A stretch of 64,000 nucleotides of DNA. It comes from JACJXW01 sp964418125 (GTDB taxonomy: Bacteria > Bacteroidota > Bacteroidia > Chitinophagales > Saprospiraceae). The stretch spans positions 23,138-87,137 of the forward strand of contig CAYQKY010000015.1 in the NCBI GenBank assembly GCA_964418125.1. The letters run 5' to 3'. Each line of letters starts with the position of its first letter. Position 1 is the first letter of the stretch. The notes under the pieces were generated by a model. The model was given only the letters and a program-made list of their open reading frames with translations, had not been told where the DNA came from and did not search any database. The position numbers were made by a program, and so were the translations under genes. Positions 34,531 to 44,700 of this stretch are shown here, piece by piece.

Positions 34531-35973
34531 GACTCGTACTTTGAACATTTCATTTCAGAACTTGAAAATTTTACCCCCTTAATCAGTGATTTTAGTTTAC
34601 AAAACACCTACTTGGATGGAGTAGAATTTGATGCCAAAACAGAACTTACTGAAGAAGGTGGAGACGCCATCGTATATTTTAAAGTATCAGAGGCAACGAA
34701 CACGACATTGTATGATCCTACATCCAATTCGTTCAGTGTGCCTATTAACTATGCCTTGTGCGAAGAAGTTCTAAATATGCTTGCCATTTTAGCTGATCCG
34801 ATTTGTTCTGGTGAGATACCTCTAAATATTGCTTATGATATTCAACCAATATTTTACGAAGTTTGTGGATGTGCTCCTCCTAATAATTTCTTTATGGAAG
34901 TTTGTGACAATGGTATAGACGATGATGGAGATGGGTTAGTTGATTGTGAAGATCCTGATTGTTGCAATTCTTCAAATTGTAACTGTAGTGAAATTTGTAG
35001 CAATGGACTAGATGATGATGGAGACGGATTAGTGGATTGTAATGACCCAGACTGTTGCGGAGTTGGAAGTTGTACGTGTGAAGAAAATTGTGGAAATGGT
35101 ATAGATGATGATGGAGATGGGTTAGTTGATGAAAATGATCCTAATTGTTTCGGATTAACATCTCCATGTATGCGTGATCATTATCTCGAAGACAACTATT
35201 TCCACGAAATTGAATTACAGTCTACGGTACAAATATCTGCTATGGGAGGGAACTTGTGTGGTGGAGTTGTAAACTTTACTCATCCAGAAGCCTCAGTCGT
35301 CAATTTGTTCTCTTCCAGTTTTGGTTCTATTACTGCACTAGAGGAATGGTACGATTTTCTTGTGAAGATACACTGGGGATCAGCAAATGGTTCTACAGGG
35401 CAATTTCAAGATTTGATTTATAGAGCCCATATATTCGAGCTGGGTAATGAGCCAGTGTTTACGGAAAGAATTGTTTCTAGACACGGTGCTTTGATAGTAA
35501 CTTTGATTAAACCCGGTTTGGAAGAAACGAAGCCAATCTCATTAGGTTCGATTCCTTTTCATATAATATCAAATGTGTGTGGTGTTAATAATTGGGATCC
35601 GGGTGTGTTGGGAGATAAAGTAGCAATTTCAGTTCATGAATTTGATAACTGTATGCTACAAACGACTACGGGTAACGTAACTACAACTACTCAGGTTAAG
35701 ACATACAATTCTTCATTTGAATTGAATCTTGGTCTTAAATCGGACTCGTTTCCATTAAGTGGAGGAATATTATATAAGAATTCCACTGAACTTGCAAACA
35801 CTACACAAAACCAAATTAGCGCATCATACCAAACAAATTACTCGAATGATTATGACATTGGTAGATTGAATTATGGATACTGCTGGGAAGATCAAGGAAC
35901 TGCTCAACAGATCCATGAATTACCATTTGGGAATATCCTATTTCTAAGAATGATGACTGAAAAATGTGATTAA
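34516..35973 (+). pseudogene. 3' part of split gene: surface lipoprotein with DDDGDGLVDC repeats
   Basis: The frame is open from 34492; a GTG at 34516 lies in the repeat, and the protein-like sequence begins at 34531 (DSYFEHFISELENF). About residues 130-215 contain three copies of the acidic motif NGxDDDGDGLVDC/E-DP-C, typical of calcium-binding Cys repeats on Bacteroidota surface proteins. The C-terminal 270 residues are beta-rich and unrecognised, with no sorting domain. Without the upstream frame it lacks a signal peptide, so it is probably not exported. It could still be translated from the GTG. Confidence 0.6.
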
Positions 35974-35988
35974 CTCTTAAATCTGTCG

Positions 35989-36026
35989 CCTTAATGCCTT
36001 AATCTAATAGGGCATTAAGGTTTTTT
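35989..36026 (+). terminator. Rho-independent terminator
   Basis: Arms CCTTAATGCC (35989-35998) and GGCATTAAGG (36011-36020), 12-base loop, then TTTTTT. It ends the transcript of the split lipoprotein gene. Confidence 0.9.
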
Positions 36027-36042
36027 ATAAATATCCTCTATT

Positions 36043-37452
36043 ATGATTAGGTTTACATTTTCGCTCTTATGCTTGTTTCTCGTGCTAAGTTGTGAGAAAA
36101 AAGATAGTATAGTGCGTCTTGATCTAAATGATGTTGATTTCTCTGAAATAGCAAATAGTTCAACGGATCTTGAGATGCTTTGCATATCAGATCTGATTTC
36201 AAAAGCTTTGCTTGATGTAAGCTTCAGGAAGTTTCTAAAATCAAAATCTATTAATGAAGATCAGAAATGGAACAATGAAATATTACTAATAAGTATTTGG
36301 GAAGAAAAATTCTACAACAACAAAACGGTAGCTAACATATTAGAAGAAAAGCTTTCTGAGTCACTTAAAGAGTCGTGTTTCACGGATTACGGGCAATTAG
36401 AAAATGCTATCTATAATTTGCCTAATTTGGTGATTAAAGTTCCTGATCTTGTTGATGCAAGTAATTGGGATGAAAACAATGTGGCGCCATTTGTATATGT
36501 AGGAACCAATAATCTAGTGAAAAATTATGATGTTTCCTCCGATAGCTCTGGTATAATAATCGGAATACATGGTTCAGGAGTTCTAGATAAATATATATCG
36601 GGTGTTCCTCAATATTTTCCTGTGGTTTTAAAAGCAAGTGAAGATTTCTTAGTATTAGATTCAGAATTAAATCTAACAAATGGATCAAATATCAGCAGTT
36701 ATCATGATCTTAATATAAGTCAGCTATCACTGGAAAATTTAAACACCGAAGAAATTGTAATTCGAGAGGAGAAAAGAGTTATTGTTCACATAAATGACCT
36801 AGTTAGGGAGTTGAATATTCAAAGCAACAAGATTAAAGAACCATTGCAGCAAATCAGTTGTACAAATGGATGTGTATATGAATGTATTCCAATAAATTCG
36901 AGAAAATTAATTGCTGATGAAGTCATAATAAATAATCAGAATACAAATTCTATAGAATATGAGTTCAGCAGCGCATACAGATTCAATTCTCATTTGATTT
37001 TAAATGACAATGCCACTTTCTTATCCTTAACGAGACAAATGAGAAATAATGGAACGGCTGATAACTGGAAGAAAAACCTTATTGGTACATTTAGATTAAA
37101 TGATCTTTTTGAAGTAACATCTAATTATAATATTCAAAATAGAATATACGATATTGACAAAAACGTTGTTGAGTTATCCGAGATAGAATTATCTTACTCC
37201 GTTCGAGGCTTTAAATCAATTCCAATTGACAATATATTGCTTGCTACAAATATATATCAAGGCGATTATATCCGATTTGCTTCAATTAGAATATTGTTTG
37301 GACTGGCAGGTGATGAAAGCCTAATCATAAATGATGATAAAATCAGAGTCAGTGATATAAGACAAGATCATGTAGGCAACTATGATCTGTTTTGCTTAAA
37401 TGGAGATAAAGTAATTGGATTTAATTCAATATCGATCAAATGTGACTTATAA
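36043..37452 (+). CDS. Lipoprotein of unknown function in AT-rich island
   Basis: The 469-residue protein has a lipoprotein signal (FTFSLLCLFLVLSCEKKDS) and a mixed alpha/beta body without a motif I know. Residues 45-90 resemble the start of the split lipoprotein upstream. It starts 17 bases after a terminator, so it needs its own promoter, not seen. The codon choice is AT-rich, unlike the genes outside 33.7-37.5 kb. Confidence 0.65.
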   Translation: MIRFTFSLLCLFLVLSCEKKDSIVRLDLNDVDFSEIANSSTDLEMLCISDLISKALLDVSFRKFLKSKSINEDQKWNNEILLISIWEEKFYNNKTVANILEEKLSESLKESCFTDYGQLENAIYNLPNLVIKVPDLVDASNWDENNVAPFVYVGTNNLVKNYDVSSDSSGIIIGIHGSGVLDKYISGVPQYFPVVLKASEDFLVLDSELNLTNGSNISSYHDLNISQLSLENLNTEEIVIREEKRVIVHINDLVRELNIQSNKIKEPLQQISCTNGCVYECIPINSRKLIADEVIINNQNTNSIEYEFSSAYRFNSHLILNDNATFLSLTRQMRNNGTADNWKKNLIGTFRLNDLFEVTSNYNIQNRIYDIDKNVVELSEIELSYSVRGFKSIPIDNILLATNIYQGDYIRFASIRILFGLAGDESLIINDDKIRVSDIRQDHVGNYDLFCLNGDKVIGFNSISIKCDL

Positions 37453-37548
37453 ATTGCAGGGATTCCAAATATCCTGAGGTATCAAAGCTGATCCGGTAAT
37501 AATACCTTCCCTAAGGGCTATTTCACAGGCTAAATCCCATTAATCCCG

Positions 37549-38949
37549 TCATCCCGTCACCGGCACCACTTTAACCCCATTCTGCTTGCTCAGGTACCGC
37601 TGAATGATGCGCGTCGTCTCCGGGTTGCCCTGGAACGGTTTGATGGCGTCTCGCAGAAAATCGGGCTGCCCGTTCATCTCTTCCCGTTCGATGTAGCCGA
37701 AGCCGCGGTAGGCGCCCTCTTCGACGAGCACCACCGACATTTCCTCCGGGCTGCGCCCCAGGTCCAGGATGAAAAAGTCCTTGTCAAATACGGTGGAGAG
37801 CCTGTCGCGGGCTTCTCCGGCACGTTCGTTATAGGCCTCCGCCGGTTCGGCGCCGATGCAGGCGCCGTGGCACTGCTTGATGTGGTAGTGGAAGCAGGCC
37901 CCTTTACCCGGGTGCAGGCTGCAGAGGCGGGAACAGAGTTGGTACTCCTCAAGAGCCCGGCCGAGGTGGCCCTTGGCGTGGCTCAGCTTTGGGTATTCGG
38001 AGATGATATTGTATTTCTTGCGGGTTTGGGCCGTTACCTGGGCCACTTCGAAGCAGATGTAGCCGTTCTCGTCTTCAAAAGTGTGGATGACATAGGGAAA
38101 GCGGCGGACCCGCTGGGCGCGGTTTATCGGGGGGCGCAGGCGTTTGATCTCGTGCGATTCCAGCAGCAGTGCCACCAACTCGCTGCCGGTCAGCTCAAAA
38201 GAAATGTCATGCACGTGCTGCTGCAGTTTGCCGCCCTTTTCCGATTTATTGGCAAAGTGCTCCGCCACCCGCTTTTTGATGTTGATGCTTTTGCCGACAT
38301 AGACCACATCGCCCTTCTGGTTGTGGAAATAGTAGACGCCGCACTCTTCGGGCAGCGCGTGGATCTGCTCCAGGCTAAGGTTTTTCGGCAGTAAAGCCTC
38401 TTTGACCCCCAGGTTGACCATCTCTTTTACGCGCTGTTCATTATCTTCACGGTTCAGAATGCGGCGCAGGATCTCGGCGGTGGCCAGGGCGTCGTCGAGG
38501 GCGCGGTGGCGGTTTTCCACCTCGATACCGAGGCTGCGGATCAGGTTGCCGAGGCTGTAGGATGGCAGGCCGGGGAAGGCCTTTCGGCTCAGGCGCACCG
38601 TGCAGAGGTTCTTTCGGGTAAAGGTGTAGCCCAGGCGGGCAAACTCCTCGCGCAGGAAGCTGTAGTCGAAACGCACATTGTGCGCCACAAAGATGGCGCC
38701 TTCGGTCATTTCCACTACCTTGCGGGCAACCTCGTAGAAGCGGGGGGCGCCCTGCACCATGTCCTGCGTAATGCCGGTCAGCTGGGTGATGCCGTAGGGC
38801 ACATAACACTCCGGGTTGATGAGGCTGCTGTAGGTATCAAGGATCTGAACCCCATCGTGGAGTACGATGGCAATCTCTATGACCTTGTCGCGCGAGGCGC
38901 GGCCTCCGGTAGTTTCCAGGTCGACTATGGCGTAGCGTTTATGCATCAT
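37549..38949 (-). CDS. DEDDh exonuclease fused to GIY-YIG nuclease domain
   Basis: The 466-residue protein joins two nuclease modules. Residues 1-170 are a DnaQ-type 3'-5' exonuclease: DLETTG (Exo I), HNVRFDYSFL (Exo II) and HRALDDALAT (Exo III). Residues 195-280 are a UvrC-type GIY-YIG domain (CGVYYFHNQKGDVVYVGKSINIKKRVAEHF). The remaining 180 residues include a Cys/His cluster (LCSLHPGKGACFHYHIKQCHGAC). The fusion is known in several phyla (Cho/DnaQ-like proteins) and is linked to DNA repair. No UvrA/B genes are near. Confidence 0.92.
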   Translation of the reverse strand: MMHKRYAIVDLETTGGRASRDKVIEIAIVLHDGVQILDTYSSLINPECYVPYGITQLTGITQDMVQGAPRFYEVARKVVEMTEGAIFVAHNVRFDYSFLREEFARLGYTFTRKNLCTVRLSRKAFPGLPSYSLGNLIRSLGIEVENRHRALDDALATAEILRRILNREDNEQRVKEMVNLGVKEALLPKNLSLEQIHALPEECGVYYFHNQKGDVVYVGKSINIKKRVAEHFANKSEKGGKLQQHVHDISFELTGSELVALLLESHEIKRLRPPINRAQRVRRFPYVIHTFEDENGYICFEVAQVTAQTRKKYNIISEYPKLSHAKGHLGRALEEYQLCSRLCSLHPGKGACFHYHIKQCHGACIGAEPAEAYNERAGEARDRLSTVFDKDFFILDLGRSPEEMSVVLVEEGAYRGFGYIEREEMNGQPDFLRDAIKPFQGNPETTRIIQRYLSKQNGVKVVPVTG

Positions 38950-39057
38950 GGTCCCAACTTAGGCGGCCCAGCCATCCAGGCCGTTCGAACCGTGGCAAGT
39001 TTTCTCCAGGCACCTCCTGGCCGGAAAACTTGCCAAGGAATAAATTTTAAAAACAAT

Positions 39058-40383
39058 ATGGTTGTGAAGGTAAAAATTTTCGTTGCAATTGTTGTGCTGT
39101 TTCAACTGAATTGTGGCAGCCTGTCGAAAAAAATCGTGGAACCGGCTCCGGCAGAGCCGGAAGTGCAGGTGTCGGAACCAAAAGAGGAAACGCCCCAGCC
39201 TTCGGAAACCGTCCCTGCCGAAGTAAAAGAACCGGCAGGAGCCGAAGAACCGGAACCGGCGGAAACGGCGCCGCCCGCCCCTTTTCCGGGAGCGGCGCTC
39301 CCGGATCAGTATATAGAGCAGCTTAAACAAAGCAAAGGAATCGCCCTGCTGGTTAACCAAACTTCGATGGTGGGTAATACCCACCTGGTGGACACCCTGC
39401 TCAGCCAGGGCGTAAAGGTAGCTAAAATATTCGCTCCCGAGCACGGCTTCCGCGGCGCTGCCGACGCCGGCGAGAAGGTGCGCGACGGGAAGGACCTGCA
39501 GACCGGCCTGCCTATCATATCCCTCTACGGGAGCCGTCGCAAGCCTGCCGCGGATGACCTGAAAGGCGTGGATGTGGTGGTGTTTGACATTCAGGACGTA
39601 GGGGCGCGCTTTTACACCTACATCAGCAGCATGCACTACGTCATGGAGGCCTGCGCCGAGCAGGGCGTCCGCTTTATGGTCATGGACCGCCCCAACCCGA
39701 ACGGGCACTTCGTAGACGGCCCCATCCTGGATCTTGAATACCAGTCGTTTGTGGGCATGCACCCGGTGCCCATCGTGCATGGCATGACGGTAGGGGAGTA
39801 CGCCCGGATGATCAACGGGGAGGGGTGGCTGGCCAATGGCGTGCAGTGTGAGCTGACGGTTGTTCCCTGCGCCGGTTACACCCACGATACGCCTTACGCC
39901 CTGCCCGTGGCGCCCAGCCCCAACCTGCCAAATATGCGGGCCATCTACCTGTATCCGTCCACCTGCTTTTTCGAAGGCACGGTGGCCAGTGAAGGCAGGG
40001 GTACCAGCCACCAGTTCCAGGTATACGGCCATCCGGATTATCCGGAAGGCAGTTTTACCTTCACCCCTGTGCCCATGCCCGGCGCCCGCTATCCCAAGCT
40101 GGAAGGCCTGCTGTGCCGCGGCTACAGCCTGGTGGACAGGCATCCGGATTCGATCCGCGCCGAGGCTAAGATAAACCTCAGCTACCTGATCGAATTTTAC
40201 CGCAACTTCCCCGATAAAGACAATTTTTTCCTGAAAAACCTCTTCTTTGATAAACTGGCGGGAGGGGATGAGTTGAGGAAACAGATCATCGCCGGTAAAA
40301 CGGAGGAAGAAATACGTGAGAGCTGGCAGAAAGGGCTGGAAGCGTTTCAAAAGATACGGGAGAAATACCTGCTCTATGAATAG
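39058..40383 (+). CDS. Exo-beta-N-acetylmuramidase NamZ-like lipoprotein (DUF1343)
   Basis: The 441-residue protein has a lipoprotein-type signal (KIFVAIVVLFQLNCGSLSK), a Pro/Glu-rich linker to about 80, and the DUF1343 domain: GIALLVNQTSMVG, KIFAPEHGFRGAADAGEKV, VVVFDIQDVGARFYTYISSM, MVMDRPNPNG, FFEGTVASEGRGTSHQFQ. Members remove terminal MurNAc from peptidoglycan fragments (GH171), for cell-wall recycling or use of external murein. I started at ATG 39058; the frame runs further up without protein character. Confidence 0.92.
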   Translation: MVVKVKIFVAIVVLFQLNCGSLSKKIVEPAPAEPEVQVSEPKEETPQPSETVPAEVKEPAGAEEPEPAETAPPAPFPGAALPDQYIEQLKQSKGIALLVNQTSMVGNTHLVDTLLSQGVKVAKIFAPEHGFRGAADAGEKVRDGKDLQTGLPIISLYGSRRKPAADDLKGVDVVVFDIQDVGARFYTYISSMHYVMEACAEQGVRFMVMDRPNPNGHFVDGPILDLEYQSFVGMHPVPIVHGMTVGEYARMINGEGWLANGVQCELTVVPCAGYTHDTPYALPVAPSPNLPNMRAIYLYPSTCFFEGTVASEGRGTSHQFQVYGHPDYPEGSFTFTPVPMPGARYPKLEGLLCRGYSLVDRHPDSIRAEAKINLSYLIEFYRNFPDKDNFFLKNLFFDKLAGGDELRKQIIAGKTEEEIRESWQKGLEAFQKIREKYLLYE

Positions 40384-40450
40384 TGAAGTTATTCTTTGAT
40401 TTTCCAAAGTGCCTTTATGGCTCCACTGTTGGGCGGGTTCCCCCCGGATA

Positions 40451-40487
40451 TTCACTCATTCGTTCATTCATTAATTCAGTCCATATA
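40451..40487 (-). repeat. Short-period repeat upstream of sbcD
   Basis: On the minus strand TATATGGACTGAATTAATGAAT and following GAAC/GAAT units resemble the left end of the 84-bp repeats (copy A is preceded by TATATG as well). The tail of the longer repeat is absent. Confidence 0.5.
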
Positions 40488-41705
40488 ATGAAGATCATCC
40501 ACACATCCGACTGGCACCTCGGCCAGAAATTCCTGTATAACGGCCGGGAAGAAGAGCACCAACTGGCCCTCGACTGGCTGCTGGCCGCTATCCGCGAGCA
40601 GGAAGCCGACGGGCTGATCGTCGCCGGCGATATTTTCGATATCGGCAACCCACCCAACTACGCCCGCCGGATGTACTACCGCTTTCTCACCCAGCTTATG
40701 GGCACGGCCTGCCGCCACGTCGTCATTACCGGGGGAAACCACGATTCGCCATCCATGCTCAATGCGCCCCGGGAACTGCTGCAGGCGCTCAACATCCACG
40801 TGGTGGGGGAGGCTTCGGAAAATATTGAGGATGAAGTGATCGAATGGCGGGATGAACAAGGTGAACTGCTGGCCGTCATCGCCGCGGTGCCCTTCCTGCG
40901 CGACCGCGACCTGCACTTCAGCGTCTCCGGGGAAGGAGGGGTGGGGCGGGTGGAGCGTATCAAAGAGGGCCTGCGCCGCCATTATCAGGAGGTTGGTGAA
41001 CTGGTAAAGGACAAATATGGAAAAGCCAAGGTTCCCCTGATCGCCACCGGCCACCTCTATGCTACCGGCGCGGAAGCTTCCGACAAGCAGGATAACATTT
41101 ACATCGGCAATAAGGAGAACATCAAAGCCGGGGATTTTCCCAAGGTGTTCGATTACATCGCCCTGGGGCATATCCACCGGCCACAGGAGGTTGGGGGGCT
41201 GGGCCATATCCGTTATTCCGGGTCGATCCTGCCGCTGAGCTTCAGCGAAACCAAGGACGAAAAGAGTGTCTATCTGCTGGAATTCAACGGCAAAAAGCTG
41301 GAGCGGGTGGAAAGCCTGCCCGTTCCCGCTTTTCGCCGCTTAAAAACCATCCAGGGCGCGCTGGAGGAGGTGGAAGGGGCCTTGCTGCGCTTCGGTAAAA
41401 AAGAACGGGAAGGGCTGACACCCTGGGTGGAAGCATTGATTGAGACGGACCGCATGATCCCTCAACTCGACAAACGCCTGCATGAGCTAACCGCTGAAAT
41501 GGACCTCGATCTGCTCAAGATCCGCATAATCAACAACTACCAGTCCCTTGACGCTCAGGCTCCCGCCCCGGAACTGGGGGAGCTGGGCGAACTGGAGGTC
41601 TTTAAGATGCGGTGCCAGAGTTACGGCAGCCCACCGGAGGAGATGGAGGAACTGGTGGAAACCTTTCTGGAATTACGCGAATGGATGGAAGAAATTGAAG
41701 AATGA
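40488..41705 (+). CDS. sbcD: Exonuclease subunit SbcD
   Basis: The 405-residue protein carries the Mre11-type phosphoesterase motifs: TSDWHLGQ, AGDIFDIGNPP, ITGGNHDSP, ATGHLYATG and YIALGHIHRPQ, which hold the two metal ions. With SbcC it cleaves hairpins and processes DNA ends. The start is ATG 40488; the stop overlaps the sbcC start by 4 bases. Confidence 0.97.
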   Translation: MKIIHTSDWHLGQKFLYNGREEEHQLALDWLLAAIREQEADGLIVAGDIFDIGNPPNYARRMYYRFLTQLMGTACRHVVITGGNHDSPSMLNAPRELLQALNIHVVGEASENIEDEVIEWRDEQGELLAVIAAVPFLRDRDLHFSVSGEGGVGRVERIKEGLRRHYQEVGELVKDKYGKAKVPLIATGHLYATGAEASDKQDNIYIGNKENIKAGDFPKVFDYIALGHIHRPQEVGGLGHIRYSGSILPLSFSETKDEKSVYLLEFNGKKLERVESLPVPAFRRLKTIQGALEEVEGALLRFGKKEREGLTPWVEALIETDRMIPQLDKRLHELTAEMDLDLLKIRIINNYQSLDAQAPAPELGELGELEVFKMRCQSYGSPPEEMEELVETFLELREWMEEIEE

Positions 41706-44700
41706 AGATCCGAAAAGTAACCATACACAATATCAACTCTCTGCGCCTGCAGGAGACGATCCGTTTCGACGAGGCGCCGTTGAGCCAGGCTGGCCTGTTC
41801 GCCATTACCGGAGATACCGGGGCGGGAAAGACCACCATCCTGGACGCCATCACCCTGGCCCTTTACGGGAAAGTACACCGCAACAAGCAGGCCTGGGAAG
41901 TGATGTCCTACGGAGCAGTGGAGAGCCTGGCGGAGGTGGAATTTGAAGTGCAGGGCGATGTCTACCGCTCCAAGTGGAACATCTGGCGGGCACACCGCAG
42001 GGAAGACGGCAATATCCTGGGGCCTGAGCGGGAGCTTTCCCGCTGGAACGCTGAAAAGGGGGAATTCGAGATTATCGCCGAGAAGATCAGGGAAGCCGAC
42101 ACCATGGTGGAGGAAGTCACCGGCCTGGATTACGACCGCTTTTGCCGGTCGGTGATGTTGTCTCAGGGGGATTTTGCCGCTTTTCTCAAAGCCAGCGAGC
42201 GGGAGCGGAGCGACCTGCTGGAGCGCATTACCGGCACCGAAATCTATACCAGGATCTCTGTCGCCGCCTTCGAACGCCATAAGCTGGAGCAACAACGGCT
42301 GGCCGAACTCGAGAAGCAGCTTGAAACCCTGGAAGTGCTGAGCGAGGAAGCTACCGCCGCCTTGGAAAAAGAATTAGAGGCTAAGAAAAAAGCAGCCGAG
42401 GTGGAGCGTAAAGCCCTCGATCAGGTGCGGGAGCAACTGGCCTGGCTGCAAAAACTTGAAGAACTGGCCGCCAGGAAACAGGAGCTGGGCCAACGGCTGG
42501 AAGCCATCCAGCTGGAAAAGGAAGAGGCACGGGAAGGTTTCGGCCGCCTGGAAGAATACCTCAAAGCCCGGCCCCTTCAGGGCCAGCTCGATCGGCTGGA
42601 CGACATTCTGGAGCAACAGGAGGGCCTGCAGGTTGCCCTTTCCACTCTGAACAAAAGGCTGCAGGAAGGCCGTACCGAAGAGGCCGCCATCCAGGAAGCC
42701 CGGCATGCTACGCAGGAAGCACTCCGGCAGGCCAAACAGGAAGCCGCCGAACAGGAGCCCCTGTTTGAAAAAGTAGGCGCCCTGGATGTGGAGATCCGTG
42801 AAAAAAAGGAACCGCTGCAGCAGAAGCAGGAAGAGCAGGAACAAGTGCTGGAGGAAGCCCGGCAGTTGGAGGAAAAGCTCGGGAAAAAAGGCGAAGAGAT
42901 CGAATGGCTGGCCGGGGAGGAAAAGGCCCTGAAAGTTTGGAAGGAAAAAAATGCCAGCCTGTCCACCCTTGCTGAAAATTTGCCTCTGATCCAGCAGGAC
43001 CGGGATGAACTGCGCAGCATGCTGAAAGAGCGGAAGGAAACCGGGCAGGACATTACCGCCCTGGAAAAGGAACAAAAAAGCAGCCATAAGCGCCTGAAGC
43101 AGAAAGAACAGGAACTGGGTAAACTCCGCGCAGAACGGGAGAGGCTGCTCAAGCAGTTTAAAAACCTTACCCCGCCCAACTATGTGCAGGAGCGCAGCGA
43201 ACTGCTGGGGTTGTTGTCCCAGGAGATAGAACAGCTCACCTCCCGAAAACAGAGCCTTCAGGAACTGTACCGCCTCAACCAGGAATACCAGAACCTGCTC
43301 AGTGAGCTGTCGGGCTTCGAAGAACAGCTGGAGGGCCTTCAGAGCCAGGAACTGGCCATCAGCAAGGACCTGATGAACTCGATCGAATGGATGGAAGAAC
43401 TTACCCGCCAGCTGAAATACAAGCGCACCATCTACGAGCAGCAGCTGATGATCGCCAATTACGAAAAGGACCGGGGGGCGCTGGAGGAAGGGCAGCCTTG
43501 CCCCCTGTGCTTTTCCACTCACCATCCCTTCCGGGATCAGGACGTGAAACCTTTTGTGAATGAGGCCAAAGCTGAGTTCGATAAAGTGCAGGCCCGCTAC
43601 GATGCCGTCCAGAAAAACCATCGCGAGCTGCTCAACCAGCATAAGGAGGTCGAAACCCGGATCGAGCAACTGGCGGGAGATGAGGTCAAACAACTCAGCG
43701 GGCAGGTGGCGCGGCAATTCGAGAGGATATTGGAATACGAGGGCCGGATCGCTAAAGTGGCCCCGGAACTGGGCGACGGCCACTATACCCTGGGCCGTAA
43801 CAATTTGCTCTCCCGCAAGATCGAAGAAGCCGATGGGGTGATCCGGCAACGCCAGGAAGCCCGTATACAGCTCGGAAAACTGCTCAGCCGCCTGGAAGCA
43901 CAGGAAGCGCACATCAGCAAAGGGGAAAAAGAGCTGCAGGAACAACAAACCGCCCTTCGGGTATTGGAAGGGCGCCTGCAGCTCCGGCAACAACAACAGC
44001 AGGAGCGGCAAGAGAAATTCGAAACGGCGGCTTCCCGCCTGAACGGCCTGCTTCAGCCCTACGGTTTCCGTTTTGAAGTAGAAACGGCAGCCACGGCCTT
44101 CGACACACTGGCCCGGCAGAAAGAAGAGTGGGAAAATAAAACCCGATCCCTTCAGGATGTCTCCCGCCGCCTGGAACTCGCCCGGCAGGAAGAGGGCCAG
44201 TTGAAAAAAGAGGTGAAGTCCGCCGTACAGCGCTGTAAAGCCCTGCAGGCTAAGATCGAAGCAGAGGAAAAAGTGTGGAAAGGCCTGGTGGAACAGCGCC
44301 GGGAACTTTTCGGAGACAAAGAACTCAAAGCCGCCCGCACCGCCCAACGCGAAAATCTGGAAACAGCCGAGGAAAAAGCGGAGTCTACCTCCCGGCAGCT
44401 CAGCGAACTGGCGCTGAAACTCAGCAGGCTGGAGCAGTCGGTAAAGGAAAAGACAGAAGGGCTCAACGATGCCGTGAAGAAGGCTGTCCGGCTTAAAACA
44501 GCGCTGGACAAAGCCTTGCAGGCGGCAGGCTTCAGCAACCTGGACAACCTGCGCCAGGCGCTCCTCGATGAAGATACCGCCCGCCAATTGGAGGAATTAC
44601 GGGAGCAACTGGCCCACCGGGAAGTAGAAGCGCGCCAGGCATTGAAGTCAACCGCTGAGAGCCTGGAAAATGAACAGAAGAAGGCGCTCACCGGCGAAAA

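Noticed and set aside
42374..44587. 737-codon open frame on the minus strand, opposite sbcC
   Set aside because: It lies wholly within sbcC, is very rich in Leu/Phe/Gln as expected for the complement of coiled-coil codons, and matches no family.
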